64,000 nt of DNA from Paramacrobiotus metropolitanus (Eukaryota > Tardigrada > Eutardigrada > Parachela > Macrobiotidae): the NCBI RefSeq assembly GCF_019649055.1, contig NW_026570313.1, forward strand, positions 310,001-374,000, written 5' to 3'. A model generated the notes under the pieces. It did no database searches and had not been told where the DNA came from. It worked only from the letters and a program-made list of their open reading frames with translations. Made by a program: the position numbers and the translations under genes. Positions 33,905-44,499 of this stretch are shown here, piece by piece (positions within the stretch are counted from its first letter, which is position 1; the number at the start of each line of letters is the position of its first letter).

Positions 33905-36781
33905 TTACGCTACACCTACAGTCCAATACGCCGAAAGTTCCCAAACGATGGTTTCACCCAACGCCGCCACCGTCAGCGTGGTCAGTTGGCTGATTTCCAC
34001 ACCGGCAACTGTGTCCTCGGTCCACACCTGGCGATACTGCGTAGACGAGCGCGGATCCGCATGTTGGTATTCATTCAAAACCTATGTTCACCCAGAAAAC
34101 ACACGACCTTTAACGTCAGATTCGCAATCAAAGACCAATTATTAGTGCAATGTGTCTGTAGCACAATAGACATATAAATACTGCTCAAAATCTGAAGTAC
34201 GAACTCGTATCTGTAATGTTGCGTACTTCTATCTCTCGGAAACCTCTTATACTTATACTGCTTCTGAATCTGACTTAGGTTTTGGTTCAACAGAACGTAA
34301 CAGATTCAAAATCACAAAAGTAATATAAAGTCTGATCCAGTACAGAAGCAATAGCGTTTTCACGGAACGCATAGACGAGGGACACGGTAAGCGGCTGACC
34401 TGCACAATTTTCCCTGCGAAGAATCCACCTTGCTCCTGGGGTAAGCAGCCGGCAATCCATTTTGCCACAAACGGTCGACCCACGGGCTTTTTCACAACCA
34501 GCCGGTTCTCGAAGAGATCCCACAGCCGCGCCTTGATATGTACGTTGCTGCATCCAACGGCCAGCGCATGCTGGGTCACCCTGGCAGTCAGCTGACGAGC
34601 GGAGAGACGGCAGTTCTTCAGTACCAGTCGATCCGCAGTCGAACACACCTTGACCATGTTATCCATAAGATTCCCGAGAGAACCCCTAACACTGATCGTA
34701 TTATCGCGTTCAACTAAATGCCAATCGCATAACACCAGCGTCGGGATGCGGCGGGAGAGGAGAACCGAGTTAATCAGTTGCACGAGATCCCGGCACTCCT
34801 GGATACCGGTTCCGTGCATCATTACCATCATCTTCGTGTGCTGGCTGAGGCACTGCAGCAGACAGGCCACCAGCCAATACGAGCCGTTCCCGGAAGCCCG
34901 CCACGGATCCCCTTCCGTTTTGTCCGTCTTGCGAGCGGATATGCGCACATCGAGAAAATGTGCTTCGGTGGTGAGCAGAGTGTTCCACAGTGAGCATGTT
35001 CGGCGACAGCGGATGCGGTCCATAGAGTCGAGTGACTGGAAGATCTCCACCAACAACTCAGTCGACAAGAACAGCTTCGGCGAGCGGCTGTTCTGAGTCC
35101 CTGACTTTTTGGCTGCTTCTCTCGCGATTTGACGGAGTGCCCATTGTGATGCTGTTGATCTGCAGCCGGCGTCGTGATCCATCTTGGCCGCAGCGTACAC
35201 GTGTTCCTGCAGTACAACATCAGGATTTATAGACTTTAGCAAACATGGTGGATCATTTCGCATATACGTATGTGAGCGGAGAAGCGGCTCACGTGCAGCG
35301 ATAAAGTCTTTCAAAGGATTTCAACGTATTGCGCCGTGGTGCAGTGGTACTGCCTACGCGGATCTAACGACGTAGCCGGGGTTCGATTCCCCCATCGGCG
35401 CCTTTTTCAGCCGTTTCTCGGTTTCCCTCGGATTGCGCCCCGTTTAGACGTAGAAATTGCCCGGGAAATGATGCCACCTTTATATGTGTAGTGTAGTGGC
35501 TACGCGCCATATTAGTAGTGTAGTGGCTACGCGCCATATTAGCGCGTACGTAGCAACCCGCATGGCTGTGTTGACCTGTAGAGGACGCATTTATGTGGTA
35601 CTACGAGTATTTCATTATTCACTATCTATCCGGCCAGAGTGGCACAAGAAACATCTGTGCCAAGACGTGACAATTGGCGTGAAGGATGAGATAGTGTAGT
35701 GTAGTGGCTACGCGCCATATTAGCGCGTAGCAACCCGCATGGCTGTGTTGACCTGTAGAGGACGCATTTATGTGGTACTACGAGTATTTCATTATTCACT
35801 ATCTATCCGGCCAGAGTGGCACAAGAAACATCTGTGCCAAGACGTGACAATATGCATTTTCGTACACCAAAATTTAAGGTTATTATCCGATCTTCTGCAA
35901 GCTTTGCTATAAACGGCAGTTGACTATGAGGACGAAGGTGTATCAAACCAGTTTCATTATAATGCCACGAAAAATTAATCAGATTTTTAACAAGAAAATT
36001 TGAAGAAATTACAAATTTCCAGTGAAATATTTCGGTGTAAGTGGTATTGCGGGGCTATTTCAATACAATATTATATTCGTATTTTTTTGCGCTTAAGCGA
36101 GGTACAAGTATATAAATACAATCTTCCTTTCAACACACCAATAAATCTGCGTACCAGATGCCCCGCCTGCATTGGACGACATCGGCCCCGCTGCACAAAG
36201 AGGAGTGTCGCCCTACACACCGCCGTACACACCACAGAGGAGTCTTCGTGTAATTTGTGCTTGAAGATCTCCCTAAGCAGGGTCCCGCCTAACCAGTATC
36301 CGGCGGGCAGCGGACTCGAACGGACAACAAAGTCTCCTTTGGACACACGCCATTCCTTTAAATCAGCGTCCAAGGGCGGCAGACGCAGCTGCTGCCGGGA
36401 AATCAGTTCTCTGAAAGTGCCGTCAGATAGTTCCACGTCCATCAATGCCGGCGTTTCATGTTCGTAGTATCGAACGGAGGCGACCGTTCCCTGGTGCCAT
36501 CGCCAGGCGCTATCGGGAGAGCGGCGAAGCAGCACCTGTACGCTAGTTTGCGGGGGATTCCAGGGATGGTAGTAGTCGAAGATGTATCCGTATTCGACAA
36601 ACTGCGCTCGCTGTGTGGCACATTGGAAGTCGATGATCAGGCCGCCTTCCGCCACGTCGATGACCTTGCCGCGTTGCAGATGGCCGTCGACGCGGACGTC
36701 CACCGTGTTCCACTCGGATCCGCCCTGCCAGTGCCCTCGGTACGCGAATATTTCCTCTGGCTTAAGCTCCCAGACCGCCAT
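33905..36781 (-). CDS. F-box protein, three exons
   Basis: Exons 36781-36155, 35206-34400 and 34081-33905 (stop TAA 33907-33905) join in phase 0 with GT-AG sites and give about 536 residues. Exon 1 carries an N-terminal module (WELKPEEIFAY, EWNTVDVRVDG, EYGYIFDYYHP) that I recall as specific to a large tardigrade F-box family. Exon 2 has the F-box (LSTELLVEIFQSLDS...RCRRTCSLWN, about 248-285), which in known proteins binds Skp1 of SCF ubiquitin ligases. It then has a region with LWDLFENRLV. Exon 3 gives EYQHADPRSSTQYR and ISQLTTLT. The substrate is unknown. All three exons are intact, in contrast to the relics at 40.5-42.4 kb. Confidence 0.85.
35303..35440 (+). ncRNA. tRNA-like Pol III unit, copy 2
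   Basis: The unit is 35330-35402, followed by T5. A box TGGTGCAGTGG and B box GGTTCGATTCC are identical to copy 1. Upstream AAAGTCTTTCAAAG and downstream TTTCTCGGTTTCCCTCGGAT are shared with the 0.6-kb locus. It lies in intron 1 of the F-box gene on the opposite strand. Confidence 0.6.
35515..35851 (+). repeat. tandem duplication, two units of about 160 bp
   Basis: TAGTGTAGTGGCTACGCGCC to AAGACGTGACAA occurs twice (about 35515-35674 and 35694-35851), almost identical, within intron 1 of the F-box gene. The start of each unit (TAGTGTAGTGG) fits a Pol III A box, but no B box follows. Confidence 0.8.
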
Positions 36782-36789
36782 TACTGTCT

Positions 36790-37365
36790 GAAAGTACTGG
36801 AAAAAGAATTATGTTTTGGTGGCTTCGCAATACGTAAATCGGGAACCAACAGGGTGCAAAACTAAAAACAATTACAACGGCACAGATCAGAAATGCAGAT
36901 AACAACCAGAAATTACTGTAGTTGCAGTATTAATTACAAAGTACGATGATTCGCACCAATCAACATTAACCAGTAAGTACTCCTCGTAGAAGGTGTCTGC
37001 ATAGCGCTGCAGCAGGCAAATTAAATCCGAGTCGTTTTCGAAACAACTAGCCGAATAAAGCAATCGCAAAGTGTGCTTTTAGCCAAGCTCGACCTAGAAA
37101 ATCGTCCGAACGAGATCCGGCAGGTCGCTGGAGGCCAGAACAGCAAGCGCAGTAAGTACAATCTAACACAGAGTGTCACAGATACTTTCGGAAAGTATAC
37201 AGTGTGTGTATTAAAATACATTGTTCCTGCTCGAGTCCTAGGGAAGGCGCCATTCCTCTGTTTCACTTTCTCGCCTTGTCTACTTCATTGTGTTACGTTT
37301 GATGCTCAGGCTTTGTGGCTGCCCCGTCCTATCTACGATCAGATCGCCAACTCTATACATACGAG
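36790..37365. other. F-box gene upstream region
   Basis: No coding sequence recognised. It probably includes the promoter of the F-box gene. Confidence 0.4.
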
Positions 37366-37368
37366 CTT

Positions 37369-37562
37369 ACGAGGACATTTGGGTGCTGTGAACATACCCT
37401 GCTCGATTAGGCTGCGATGAACAGCTGGTTAGCCGTAGCTCGCAACGCTACTGATATCACAATCTGAATGCAAACGGCTATAAATTTAGCCGGCTGTTCA
37501 TCGCAGCCTAATCGTGCAGGCCTAATCGTAAGCCTAATGTTCACAGCACCCAAATGTCCTCG
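37369..37562. repeat. inverted repeat
   Basis: CGAGGACATTTGGGTGCTGT (37369) and GATTAGGCTGCGATGAACAG (about 37407) both recur as complements at 37492-37562, forming a large cruciform with a central unpaired region. Confidence 0.65.
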
Positions 37563-37608
37563 TACTGAAATTCAGTATGTCCTGGCCCTTCTGGATGTCA
37601 TTCAGCAT

Positions 37609-38065
37609 ACTTCGCTTACTGCTTTATATGGGCTCCCCTTATATTACTCTCCCTTATCTGGGCTCCCGGGCAATATGAGCAACCCTCTATATCGGCGGTT
37701 ACGTTACTACTCACAGTTTTGCAGCTGTTATCAGTGTTATGACTGAATGAAAATTTAGATTTATTTAAAATACTTAATCGCCAGTACTTTTGTAGCATTG
37801 AGTTTACTTTAATTTAATTAAGATATATATAGATATTAAGATATAATTAAAATATATATAGATATTATAATTATATAAATATAATTCGGATGTGAAATTT
37901 TGGAATTCTTTGGTGTGCTCACTTGTAAATCCGGTTGAAAGAAGTAGAAAAGGGTTCTGCTATAAATCCGATAAATAATTTGACGGGTATTGCTCACTAG
38001 CCGGGAGCCCAGATAAGGGAGAGTAGTGTAAGGGGAGCCCATATAAGGCAGTAAGCGAAGTATAC
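37609..38065. mobile_element. small foldback element with AT-rich core
   Basis: Arms of about 62 bp (ATACTTCGCTTACTGC ... ATCTGGGCTCCCGG, 37609-37670) match the complement at about 37999-38065. The core contains AT/ATAG-rich microsatellite sequence (37800-37890). Confidence 0.7.
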
Positions 38066-38326
38066 AGTATACATGTCTGAGTTTTGGTCGGCTAGGAAAA
38101 CGTGATATTTGATACTGTTTGATAGAATCTCTTTCAGTGTTTTAACTTTTAACAGCCATCGAGGCCATCCATAACATTTAGCAAAACAATCATTTTGACA
38201 CTCTAGACTTGATTTACGTTTCTTATGAAGTCAACTGCCGTAACGGACAAACATTAGCCACTAAATTAATCTCGCAGTTTAGCGGATCTTCTCTCCCTAT
38301 TGCCTGATGCGTCACGCTGATAATTG

Positions 38327-39409
38327 TCAGAATGTACGGGGCTCCGTTTCATTATTGGACGAATTCGGTATGCCTTGACTCGGTTCCACCCGCGCTGAGT
38401 TCTTCTTCCTTTTGTCCACCAGTTTTCTCCAGACTTTGTACAGCTGCTGGCGATAATCCGGGCGCAGAACAAAGTAAATTATCTGCAAATGCAGACACAC
38501 TGTAACATTACACGAATCACTGGACAAGAAAACCAAGGTTACACCTACCGGTATCGAAGCCACTCCACAGAGACTGACCACCCGCAGTGTCAGCTGCAGA
38601 AACGGATGGACAACAAATTGGAACATGGCGAACATGGACATGACAGGGCCGGGCAACGTGCAGCTGCTATACGACACCAGCGCCACGAAGAAGACATACA
38701 TACTACGATAGCGTTGCTGCTGTCTTCTCCGGTTCTTCTGTGTATCGCGCCGCCATTGACGGCGCGCAATCACCAGAAAGATGCAGATGTAGCAAAGAAA
38801 CGACAGAAGAAGCGGCACCACGAAAGAGACCATCGTATACGCACCGGACCACAGATACGTTCGGTACAGCATACTACAGGAACGCCACGCCCCCGCCCGC
38901 ATGGACGTACCCGCCCACTGACCCATTTGCATAACGACCAAGATCACCGCCACAACCGGAGACAGAAAGGTCATGGTGAAGCGGATCCCGTTGGTGGTGG
39001 CGCGTGTGTAAATGTGCGGATGGCAGATGGCGATGAAACGGTTGACGCTGATCATCAGATCCGCCCAGTCCACCCACGTGGTCAGTCCCACGAAGAACCC
39101 AACGGCCACGGTGCAGAAACGGTCACTGACGGGTTGACTGATTGGGCTGCCTTCGTACGATAGGGCGATGAAGGGGATCCCCATGGCACAGTGGCCCGTG
39201 GCGGCCGCCAACAGACTGACCAAGAGTGGTGAGGACTTTGAGCGCTGTTGCGACGTGAGGATGCAGATGATTAGGAGTACGCCGAAGACTGTACCGGCAG
39301 TGCTGGATGAGATAATTAAAGCGCTCCAGATTCGGAGATCAGTTTGATAGTGCTGCCAGATAGGCGTCGAGTTGGCTGATACATTACTGGTGCCGTTTAA
39401 AAGTGCCAT
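38327..39409 (-). CDS. rhodopsin-like GPCR, two exons
   Basis: Exon 1 is 39409-38549 and exon 2 is 38482-38327. The 66-bp intron has donor GTAGGT and acceptor TTTGCAG in phase 0. The spliced protein has about 338 residues: glycosylated N-terminus (NGTSNVSANST) and seven hydrophobic segments. TM3 ends with SVNRFIAICHP (NRF where DRY is usual). A basic third loop is rich in R and Q. TM7 reads SIPIIYFVLRP across the splice, in the place of NPxxY. Unspliced reading would put a hydrophobic insert into TM7. The ligand is unknown; the divergence from DRY and NPxxY resembles lineage-specific orphan receptors. Confidence 0.85.
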   Translation of the reverse strand: MALLNGTSNVSANSTPIWQHYQTDLRIWSALIISSSTAGTVFGVLLIICILTSQQRSKSSPLLVSLLAAATGHCAMGIPFIALSYEGSPISQPVSDRFCTVAVGFFVGLTTWVDWADLMISVNRFIAICHPHIYTRATTNGIRFTMTFLSPVVAVILVVMQMGQWAGTSMRAGAWRSCSMLYRTYLWSGAYTMVSFVVPLLLSFLCYICIFLVIARRQWRRDTQKNRRRQQQRYRSMYVFFVALVSYSSCTLPGPVMSMFAMFQFVVHPFLQLTLRVVSLCGVASIPVGVTLVFLSSDSCNVTVCLHLQIIYFVLRPDYRQQLYKVWRKLVDKRKKNSARVEPSQGIPNSSNNETEPRTF

Positions 39410-39414
39410 CTACT

Positions 39415-40480
39415 GAAATGCTAATTTGCCAACGATTGCGCAAAGGTCACTTGCTATTTGCGAATACCAATATTATAGTTGCGTCTGTTTGTAACACTAC
39501 AAAAACACTGTGTAACACTCATAAGAATCATTAACGGAACACATAATCCAATGCGATTTGTTCGTGGCGCTTCATCAAAAAAGATAAATGTAACAAGATT
39601 GATGTGCGTGGAGAAGAAATAACATTCTAATAATTCAGTCAAAGATTATTGCCAACAACGCGCATGCGTGCATAATAAGACCCTAAAATTTTAATGTGCA
39701 TATGTAAGTGGAAGTAGTGCATTAATGTGGGATCGCATATCCAGCTGGAAAATCTGGGTGGGTTTTCTTTATCCTCCCATTATTCGGCTTAATGGATTAT
39801 TGCATAATATAAGCCTTCAGGTAATCTTTTAAAACAACTTCTCCAGCTGTTCCAAGCTTGGACTCCGTTTCCATCGGTGATCCTGGGTGGGTGGTGCTCC
39901 GGGTGCTAGTGGATAAAGCAGAGAGACAGCTCATTCCTGGAATGCGTCGTAGGAACGAAAGGCCGTACCGGAAGTCCTACAAAAATTAAAGCTTTTCAGT
40001 ACGCGGTTAGGGGTGACTGCCGCCTGCTGACATTTAGCACTAATACAGACTCTGTATGTGCAAGTCCTTCTTAAAGGAGATTATTATGCCGTGTGGATAC
40101 TGGAAACGGTTGTACTGCTTGCCTATTTTACTGTATATTCCTTTTTTCCTCGCCTATATATATATTCGGGAAAACAGCAGACGAGTGCTGCTCGTGCAAA
40201 TACAATAAAGCAAGCAATCAGAAATAACGAGTATATCTGTATAAGCGCTTTACTGCTGAAATATTACTGCTGAAACGGTTGGAGTCCTTTCTGAAATAAT
40301 TTAAAAGGAAATGAATGTGAAATAAATAAGCAGCTCATTACGCTTTAGTGACTTTTCTATAGTTCCGAATAGCCGAAAACCATGATGGCGCACTATATCA
40401 GCATTACCAACAATTAACAAAGGAGCGGTAGGCGAATACAAATCGAACAAGATTTATTGCTAAAAATAGGCAGATTTACA
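39415..40480. other. no gene recognised
   Basis: Upstream flank of the GPCR and AT-rich sequence. No supported feature. Confidence 0.4.
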
Positions 40481-40509
40481 CAGGACGCAATCAAGCACAA
40501 AGTTCCCCT

Positions 40510-40865
40510 TAATCCGCCAGTGTCGCTTGTCGAAAACGCACTGGGACATCCATTTCGACATGACTGGGCAACTGAAGGGTTTCTTCACAACCCGTTGCCA
40601 GTCGGCTCTCGAAGGGATCCCACAAACATAAGTACCTTGATCGGTTTGCTGTACCTAGCCTAACGTCGAGTGCATGCTGGAACAAAGCTGTTATGGCGTG
40701 GCGAGCGGAGATGCAGCATTTTTGCAGCACCACTTGGTCGGCCGTCGTTGGTCATCTCGTCCAAGAGATTTCCGACCGGACCGATGCCATCTGTTTCAGC
40801 ATCGCATAAGGACCGGTACGGTCATATGCTGTTTGAAAAACATCAACATCGATATGCGGTGGCAG
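40510..40865 (-). pseudogene. F-box family pseudogene, 3' piece
   Basis: Minus-strand fragments VGNLLDEM, SARHAITALFQHAL, LWDPFESRL and, in another frame, VVKKPFSCPVMSKW align in order to GNLMDNM, SARQLTARVTQHAL, LWDLFENRL and VVKKPVGRPFVAKW of the intact F-box gene. At least two frame changes are needed. The F-box itself is not present. Confidence 0.75.
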
Positions 40866-40917
40866 GTAAGAATTAAGCTAATTAGCGTCGCATTATGCTG
40901 TATGCTGGCAGAAGTCG

Positions 40918-42200
40918 TTAATAATAATAATGGAGTTTATTGTCCTTGCACGGAGCAGGTGTCCCCTCTAGGCTTCAGACAGACACAGTCAAAAATAAAC
41001 AATAAACATGTAGTGTTCAGCTTTTCGACAACAATAAAAGCATATTTAACAAAGGTTACATCAAGAGACATGCATAACAGATGAAAGTAAAGCAGCGATT
41101 CGCATATCAAGACCACAAAAACCATTGCTGGGATACCTTCAGGATATCTTAGATAACTAAATAGACGACAAATTATGTGAAGATCGTGTAGCAAAATTAG
41201 CAACAGAATATCAGTAGACCCATTCTCGTACAAACACATTAGACGGCCAGATTTTTGGATTCAAAATCTTTTCAGATGCATCCTTGAATGTTCCAACACG
41301 GGCACAGGTCGACGTTCGTTTGTCCCCAGTAGGAGGGACAAATACGCTTACAAATCTTGTAGCAATTCCGGCTTCTTTTAACTGGTTGGATATGAAAGCG
41401 TTGTACTCTTTGATGTTCGAAAACTGCGAACTTCCCAAGCGAGGAATTCCTCTGACACAAAAATCTGCGTGAGGCTAATGGTTACACTGCAATGTACGTA
41501 CCAGTTCATTTTGAGGTTCTGCATTATCTGCCACGGTAGTCATCTCTCCACGTATCGTTTTTGGCTGGCGTTTCGTAATGGCTGCATAGGCAGAGGCTTT
41601 ACCAGCTGGTTGGATGGAAAAATCATCAGACGTTAATTTTAACCCGTTCGTCGTGGACGGGTTCGGTAATTCGGCATTGCACAGGTTCAGTCGCGGCGCC
41701 TCTGTTCTTCGAGGTTTCCAACGTTTTCCCGTTTCGGCAAGTTGTTTAGCTTCCTTAGCAGTAGTCCCAAAATGGTTTGCAGCGATCTCCTCAACCTCGG
41801 GGTCGGTACCCACTACGTCATCTTCGACGGTATGATAATGAACGTTGCATTCTACAAGGCACACTCTTTCACACAAATTCTCCATTGCGTTGTTGAAATC
41901 ATCGACATTTTCCTGGGATAACAATGGCGCAGAGGGAACCAAAAGATTTTCAGCCGAAGAAACGTTAGACACCACAGGTTTCTCAGATGTGGATGAAGAG
42001 CTCTGCAGTTGGTCTGTTAGGTTCTTGTTGTGTAAAGGCAGACGCCGTACTTCAACTTCCAAGTCACTGAAATACTCCAAGACTTTCCTAAATTCTGGCA
42101 TAAAGCTTTTCCAAGTCGTTGGAGAATCAAAATCGAAACAAAAACTTGGCGGCTTCATGATAGTGCAAAAATATTCAAAATATTCAAATATCGATGTTAT
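40918..42200 (-). mobile_element. ORF1-only LINE with (ATT)n tail
   Basis: A minus-strand unit holding one gag-like ORF, a spacer of about 280 bp, an AATAAA polyadenylation signal (near 40940) and an (ATT)4 run at its 3' end (about 40919-40931). Simple-repeat tails of this kind mark non-LTR elements. There is no endonuclease or RT, which resembles half-LINEs. It lies between two pieces of one F-box pseudogene, which would fit insertion into it. The 5' end is uncertain. Confidence 0.6.
41211..42158 (-). pseudogene. LINE ORF1-like (gag-like) protein, one in-frame amber stop
   Basis: The start is the ATG at 42158. The first part (to 41478) has a helical N-terminus (FDFDSPTTWKSF, VLEYFSDLEVEV) and a charged middle. 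A TAG at 41475-41477 interrupts it, and the same frame then continues to 41211. The C-terminal part reads FCVRGIPRLGSSQF, VFVPPTGDKRTSTC and ILNPKIWPSNVFVREW. The closing WP..V.VREW pattern is typical of the C-terminal domain of LINE ORF1 proteins, which bind element RNA. Because the frame is the same on both sides, a single stop is simpler than an intron. Confidence 0.6.
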
Positions 42201-42224
42201 TGATAGTCTGCATATTTCTAACTT

Positions 42225-42370
42225 ACCGGTGTGATGCATCATAACCACCGTCTGGGGGATCGCGTGAGACATTTCAGCAGACCGGCCACGAACCAGTACG
42301 TTCCGCGCAGCGTAAGACGCTGATCGGATATGCTTCCGCTGAGCCGACCCGGCAGCAGTGCAGCTCCTTA
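42225..42370 (-). pseudogene. F-box family pseudogene, 5' piece
   Basis: Minus-strand GTYWFVAGLLKCLT and, after a frame change, TVVMMHHTG match GSYWLVACLLQCLS and MMVMMHGTG of the intact F-box gene. Sequence further 5' is not recognisable. It is probably the same broken copy as 40510-40865. Confidence 0.7.
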
Positions 42371-42399
42371 GATACCAGCCATGTCAAAGCCGCTTGACC

Positions 42400-42980
42400 A
42401 CAACATAACCTGTGATACGGCTTTTGTCAACTGTCATAAACGGGCGCGGCTGCGGTTTTTCACTGGATGAACACGAACTGCACATTTAGCTGTAAATGCC
42501 GGACCTTGCTTTCTTTTAAATAATCGAACAAGTAAACAGGCCCCAGATGCGTTTCTCAATATAAAAGATTATAATGTACTTACTTATCTGACCATGGATG
42601 CCACTGCTGGCATCCCGCGTGACGATAATTTCCGGTAAGCGCATACGTTGCGGCAGCGGAACAGCTTTAGGACAGGTACCAAGTGCACTTGTACCCGGTG
42701 GGACCTAGCCGGTAGGTATATGGATCATCTGAAATGACCGCGTCATGGGGTACTAATTCTGGCACCCTACTCTCCAAATTCCGAATGGCAGCAAGGACGT
42801 TGCATCTTTCGACAGTTTCAGCGCTGCTCTTTATTAGTACTTCTCCTTGAAAGGCTGAAAGGTTATGCGAGTTGAGATGTTTTATTTAAGAGCACCGTTT
42901 TAATATCACACACAAAACGCATAGCCACTGCATATACCTAATACAAAAATAAATCCCGAATCCTAAATGGTTAAATATAT
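42400..42980. other. no gene recognised
   Basis: Between the F-box relic and the GPCR. Only short frames. Confidence 0.4.
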
Positions 42981-42984
42981 TTGT

Positions 42985-44010
42985 TTAGTGAAAACATGGA
43001 AAGAACTTCTTCCAATAACAGACAATAAATTTCTGCAACACATCAAAACTCAAACAGACGTACACCGGATCCAGAATTGCCTGCATGCCAAACAACACCG
43101 CTATGACATCGCGGAACACGTACAGTTTCGATAAGGGAATAAGGAAAATGATCTTATAGTAGATGACACTCGGTAGCCAGCAGATAGCGACGCTGATACT
43201 GAACAGTGTCAAGACGACAAATGATCGAGAGCGAACCAACATTCTGCGTGGACCATCAAGAACAGTCACGTTTTTTTCATGTCCGTCCACAGGTGCTCCG
43301 TGAGGATTGTTCACGATCTGTGCTGCTCGTCCGGCAGCCAAGAATTTTCTTCTCTGCAGCCTTTTCCATAGCAGAACGGGATACGCCACGGGAATCACCA
43401 TTTGCGGCACATCGTATACAAGAATATTAGTTGCACTCAGTACCCCGACACCCGCTTGTGTGGGAAGGTTTAACCAGCAACCTTTGTGCATGACAGCGCT
43501 ATAATGCACAGCGTCGATGGTAATGACCGGTAAGAGCAGCACGTGGACGTAAAGCACCACGCCCATACACAACAATCCGGCAATCTTCCGATTATGCCGC
43601 TCCTTATACGACAACGGGAAAAACAGCGCCCATGCCCGGGTGACGGTGATGAGGAGATGCGTGTGGATGACGACACCGGCGACGATAAACAGACAGTAGA
43701 TATGTACAACGCAGCTGCTGACCCACCAGGACGGGTGTGACGTGGATACTACCAGGGCAGCGGCGTCCAGGGCGGCGAAGAGGAGATTGGTCGAAAGTAG
43801 CACCACGATGTAGACGTTAAACGCCGTGTGGAGGGATTTTTCGTGGAGAAGTATTATAAGGACCGCGGTGTTGGTGATCAGCGTGGCGATGGTGGGTGCG
43901 ATAACGGAAGTCAGTAAAGAGTCGTACGTATTGACCGGGGTCGATGCGTTAACGCGCGAAGATGACGAATTCCCAAGAGTGTTGGAGCAGGATTCGTTGA
44001 AAACGATCAT
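42985..44010 (-). CDS. rhodopsin-like GPCR, single exon
   Basis: An intact frame of 341 codons from ATG 44010. The N-terminus has NES, NSSSS and NAS sequons. Seven hydrophobic spans follow, with a conserved Cys before TM3. TM3 ends HLLITVTRAWALFFP, so the DRY position reads TRA. The third loop is long and charged. TM6 has ICWLP and TM7 AILDPVYVCLSF, a DPxxY form of NPxxY. The C-tail ends with FPCFH. It is the intact relative of the 29-kb pseudogene. Loss of the acidic DRY residue is unusual and suggests altered activation. The ligand is unknown. Confidence 0.85.
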   Translation of the reverse strand: MIVFNESCSNTLGNSSSSRVNASTPVNTYDSLLTSVIAPTIATLITNTAVLIILLHEKSLHTAFNVYIVVLLSTNLLFAALDAAALVVSTSHPSWWVSSCVVHIYCLFIVAGVVIHTHLLITVTRAWALFFPLSYKERHNRKIAGLLCMGVVLYVHVLLLPVITIDAVHYSAVMHKGCWLNLPTQAGVGVLSATNILVYDVPQMVIPVAYPVLLWKRLQRRKFLAAGRAAQIVNNPHGAPVDGHEKNVTVLDGPRRMLVRSRSFVVLTLFSISVAICWLPSVIYYKIIFLIPLSKLYVFRDVIAVLFGMQAILDPVYVCLSFDVLQKFIVCYWKKFFPCFH

Positions 44011-44104
44011 ATTGGGAAATGCTGGATACTGCGAAAATAAAATATACTTCCACAGAACTTCAGCAAAACTGTTCCGCTATCAAGTTAAACCGTATTGGGT
44101 TCGG

Positions 44105-44495
44105 TGGCGCTTCTTACTGCAAGCGAGGCATCAAGTCCTAAAGGGTATCGGCTTTATAACATCAGGTGGGATACTGAATAACATCACGGATTTCTCTTCC
44201 ACTGAAGCCACAGTAAAGTGGGTAGCTACTTTAAAGCCAAAGTAGCGGTGTAATTACCTTTGAGAAGCTAGCGACAGCCAGATGGCCGGATAAATTCGCG
44301 TACTGCGATCGAGGCATCAAGTCCTCAAGTTTTCCAGCGGCTTTGTAATAACAGACAGCATCCTGCTTAAAATCACGGATTTCTCTTTCATTGAAGCCTC
44401 AGTTAAGTGCGTAGCTGCTGCACTTTGTACCGTAGGAAGTGCCGATGTAACTGCTTTTAAGAAGCTGTTAGTCCGTTGACCGGATAAATAATTCA
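44105..44495. repeat. diverged tandem duplication, about 190 bp
   Basis: GAGGCATCAAGTCCT, ATCACGGATTTCTCTT, TGAAGCC and GGCCGGATAAAT-type blocks recur in the same order (about 44122-44290 and 44310-44495). Confidence 0.7.
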
Positions 44496-44499
44496 AGAA

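Noticed and set aside
38489-39163. Plus-strand 224-codon ORF
   Set aside because: It is the antisense shadow of the GPCR gene at 38327-39409.
41475-41510. Intron in the ORF1-like gene
   Set aside because: Splice-like sites exist, but the reading frame is continuous across the segment with only one TAG, so a nonsense codon is simpler.
42225-42250. Splice donor ACCG|GTAAGT linking F-box sequence to the ORF1 protein
   Set aside because: The intact F-box gene has no intron at this place. The match is probably chance at the border of two unrelated sequences.
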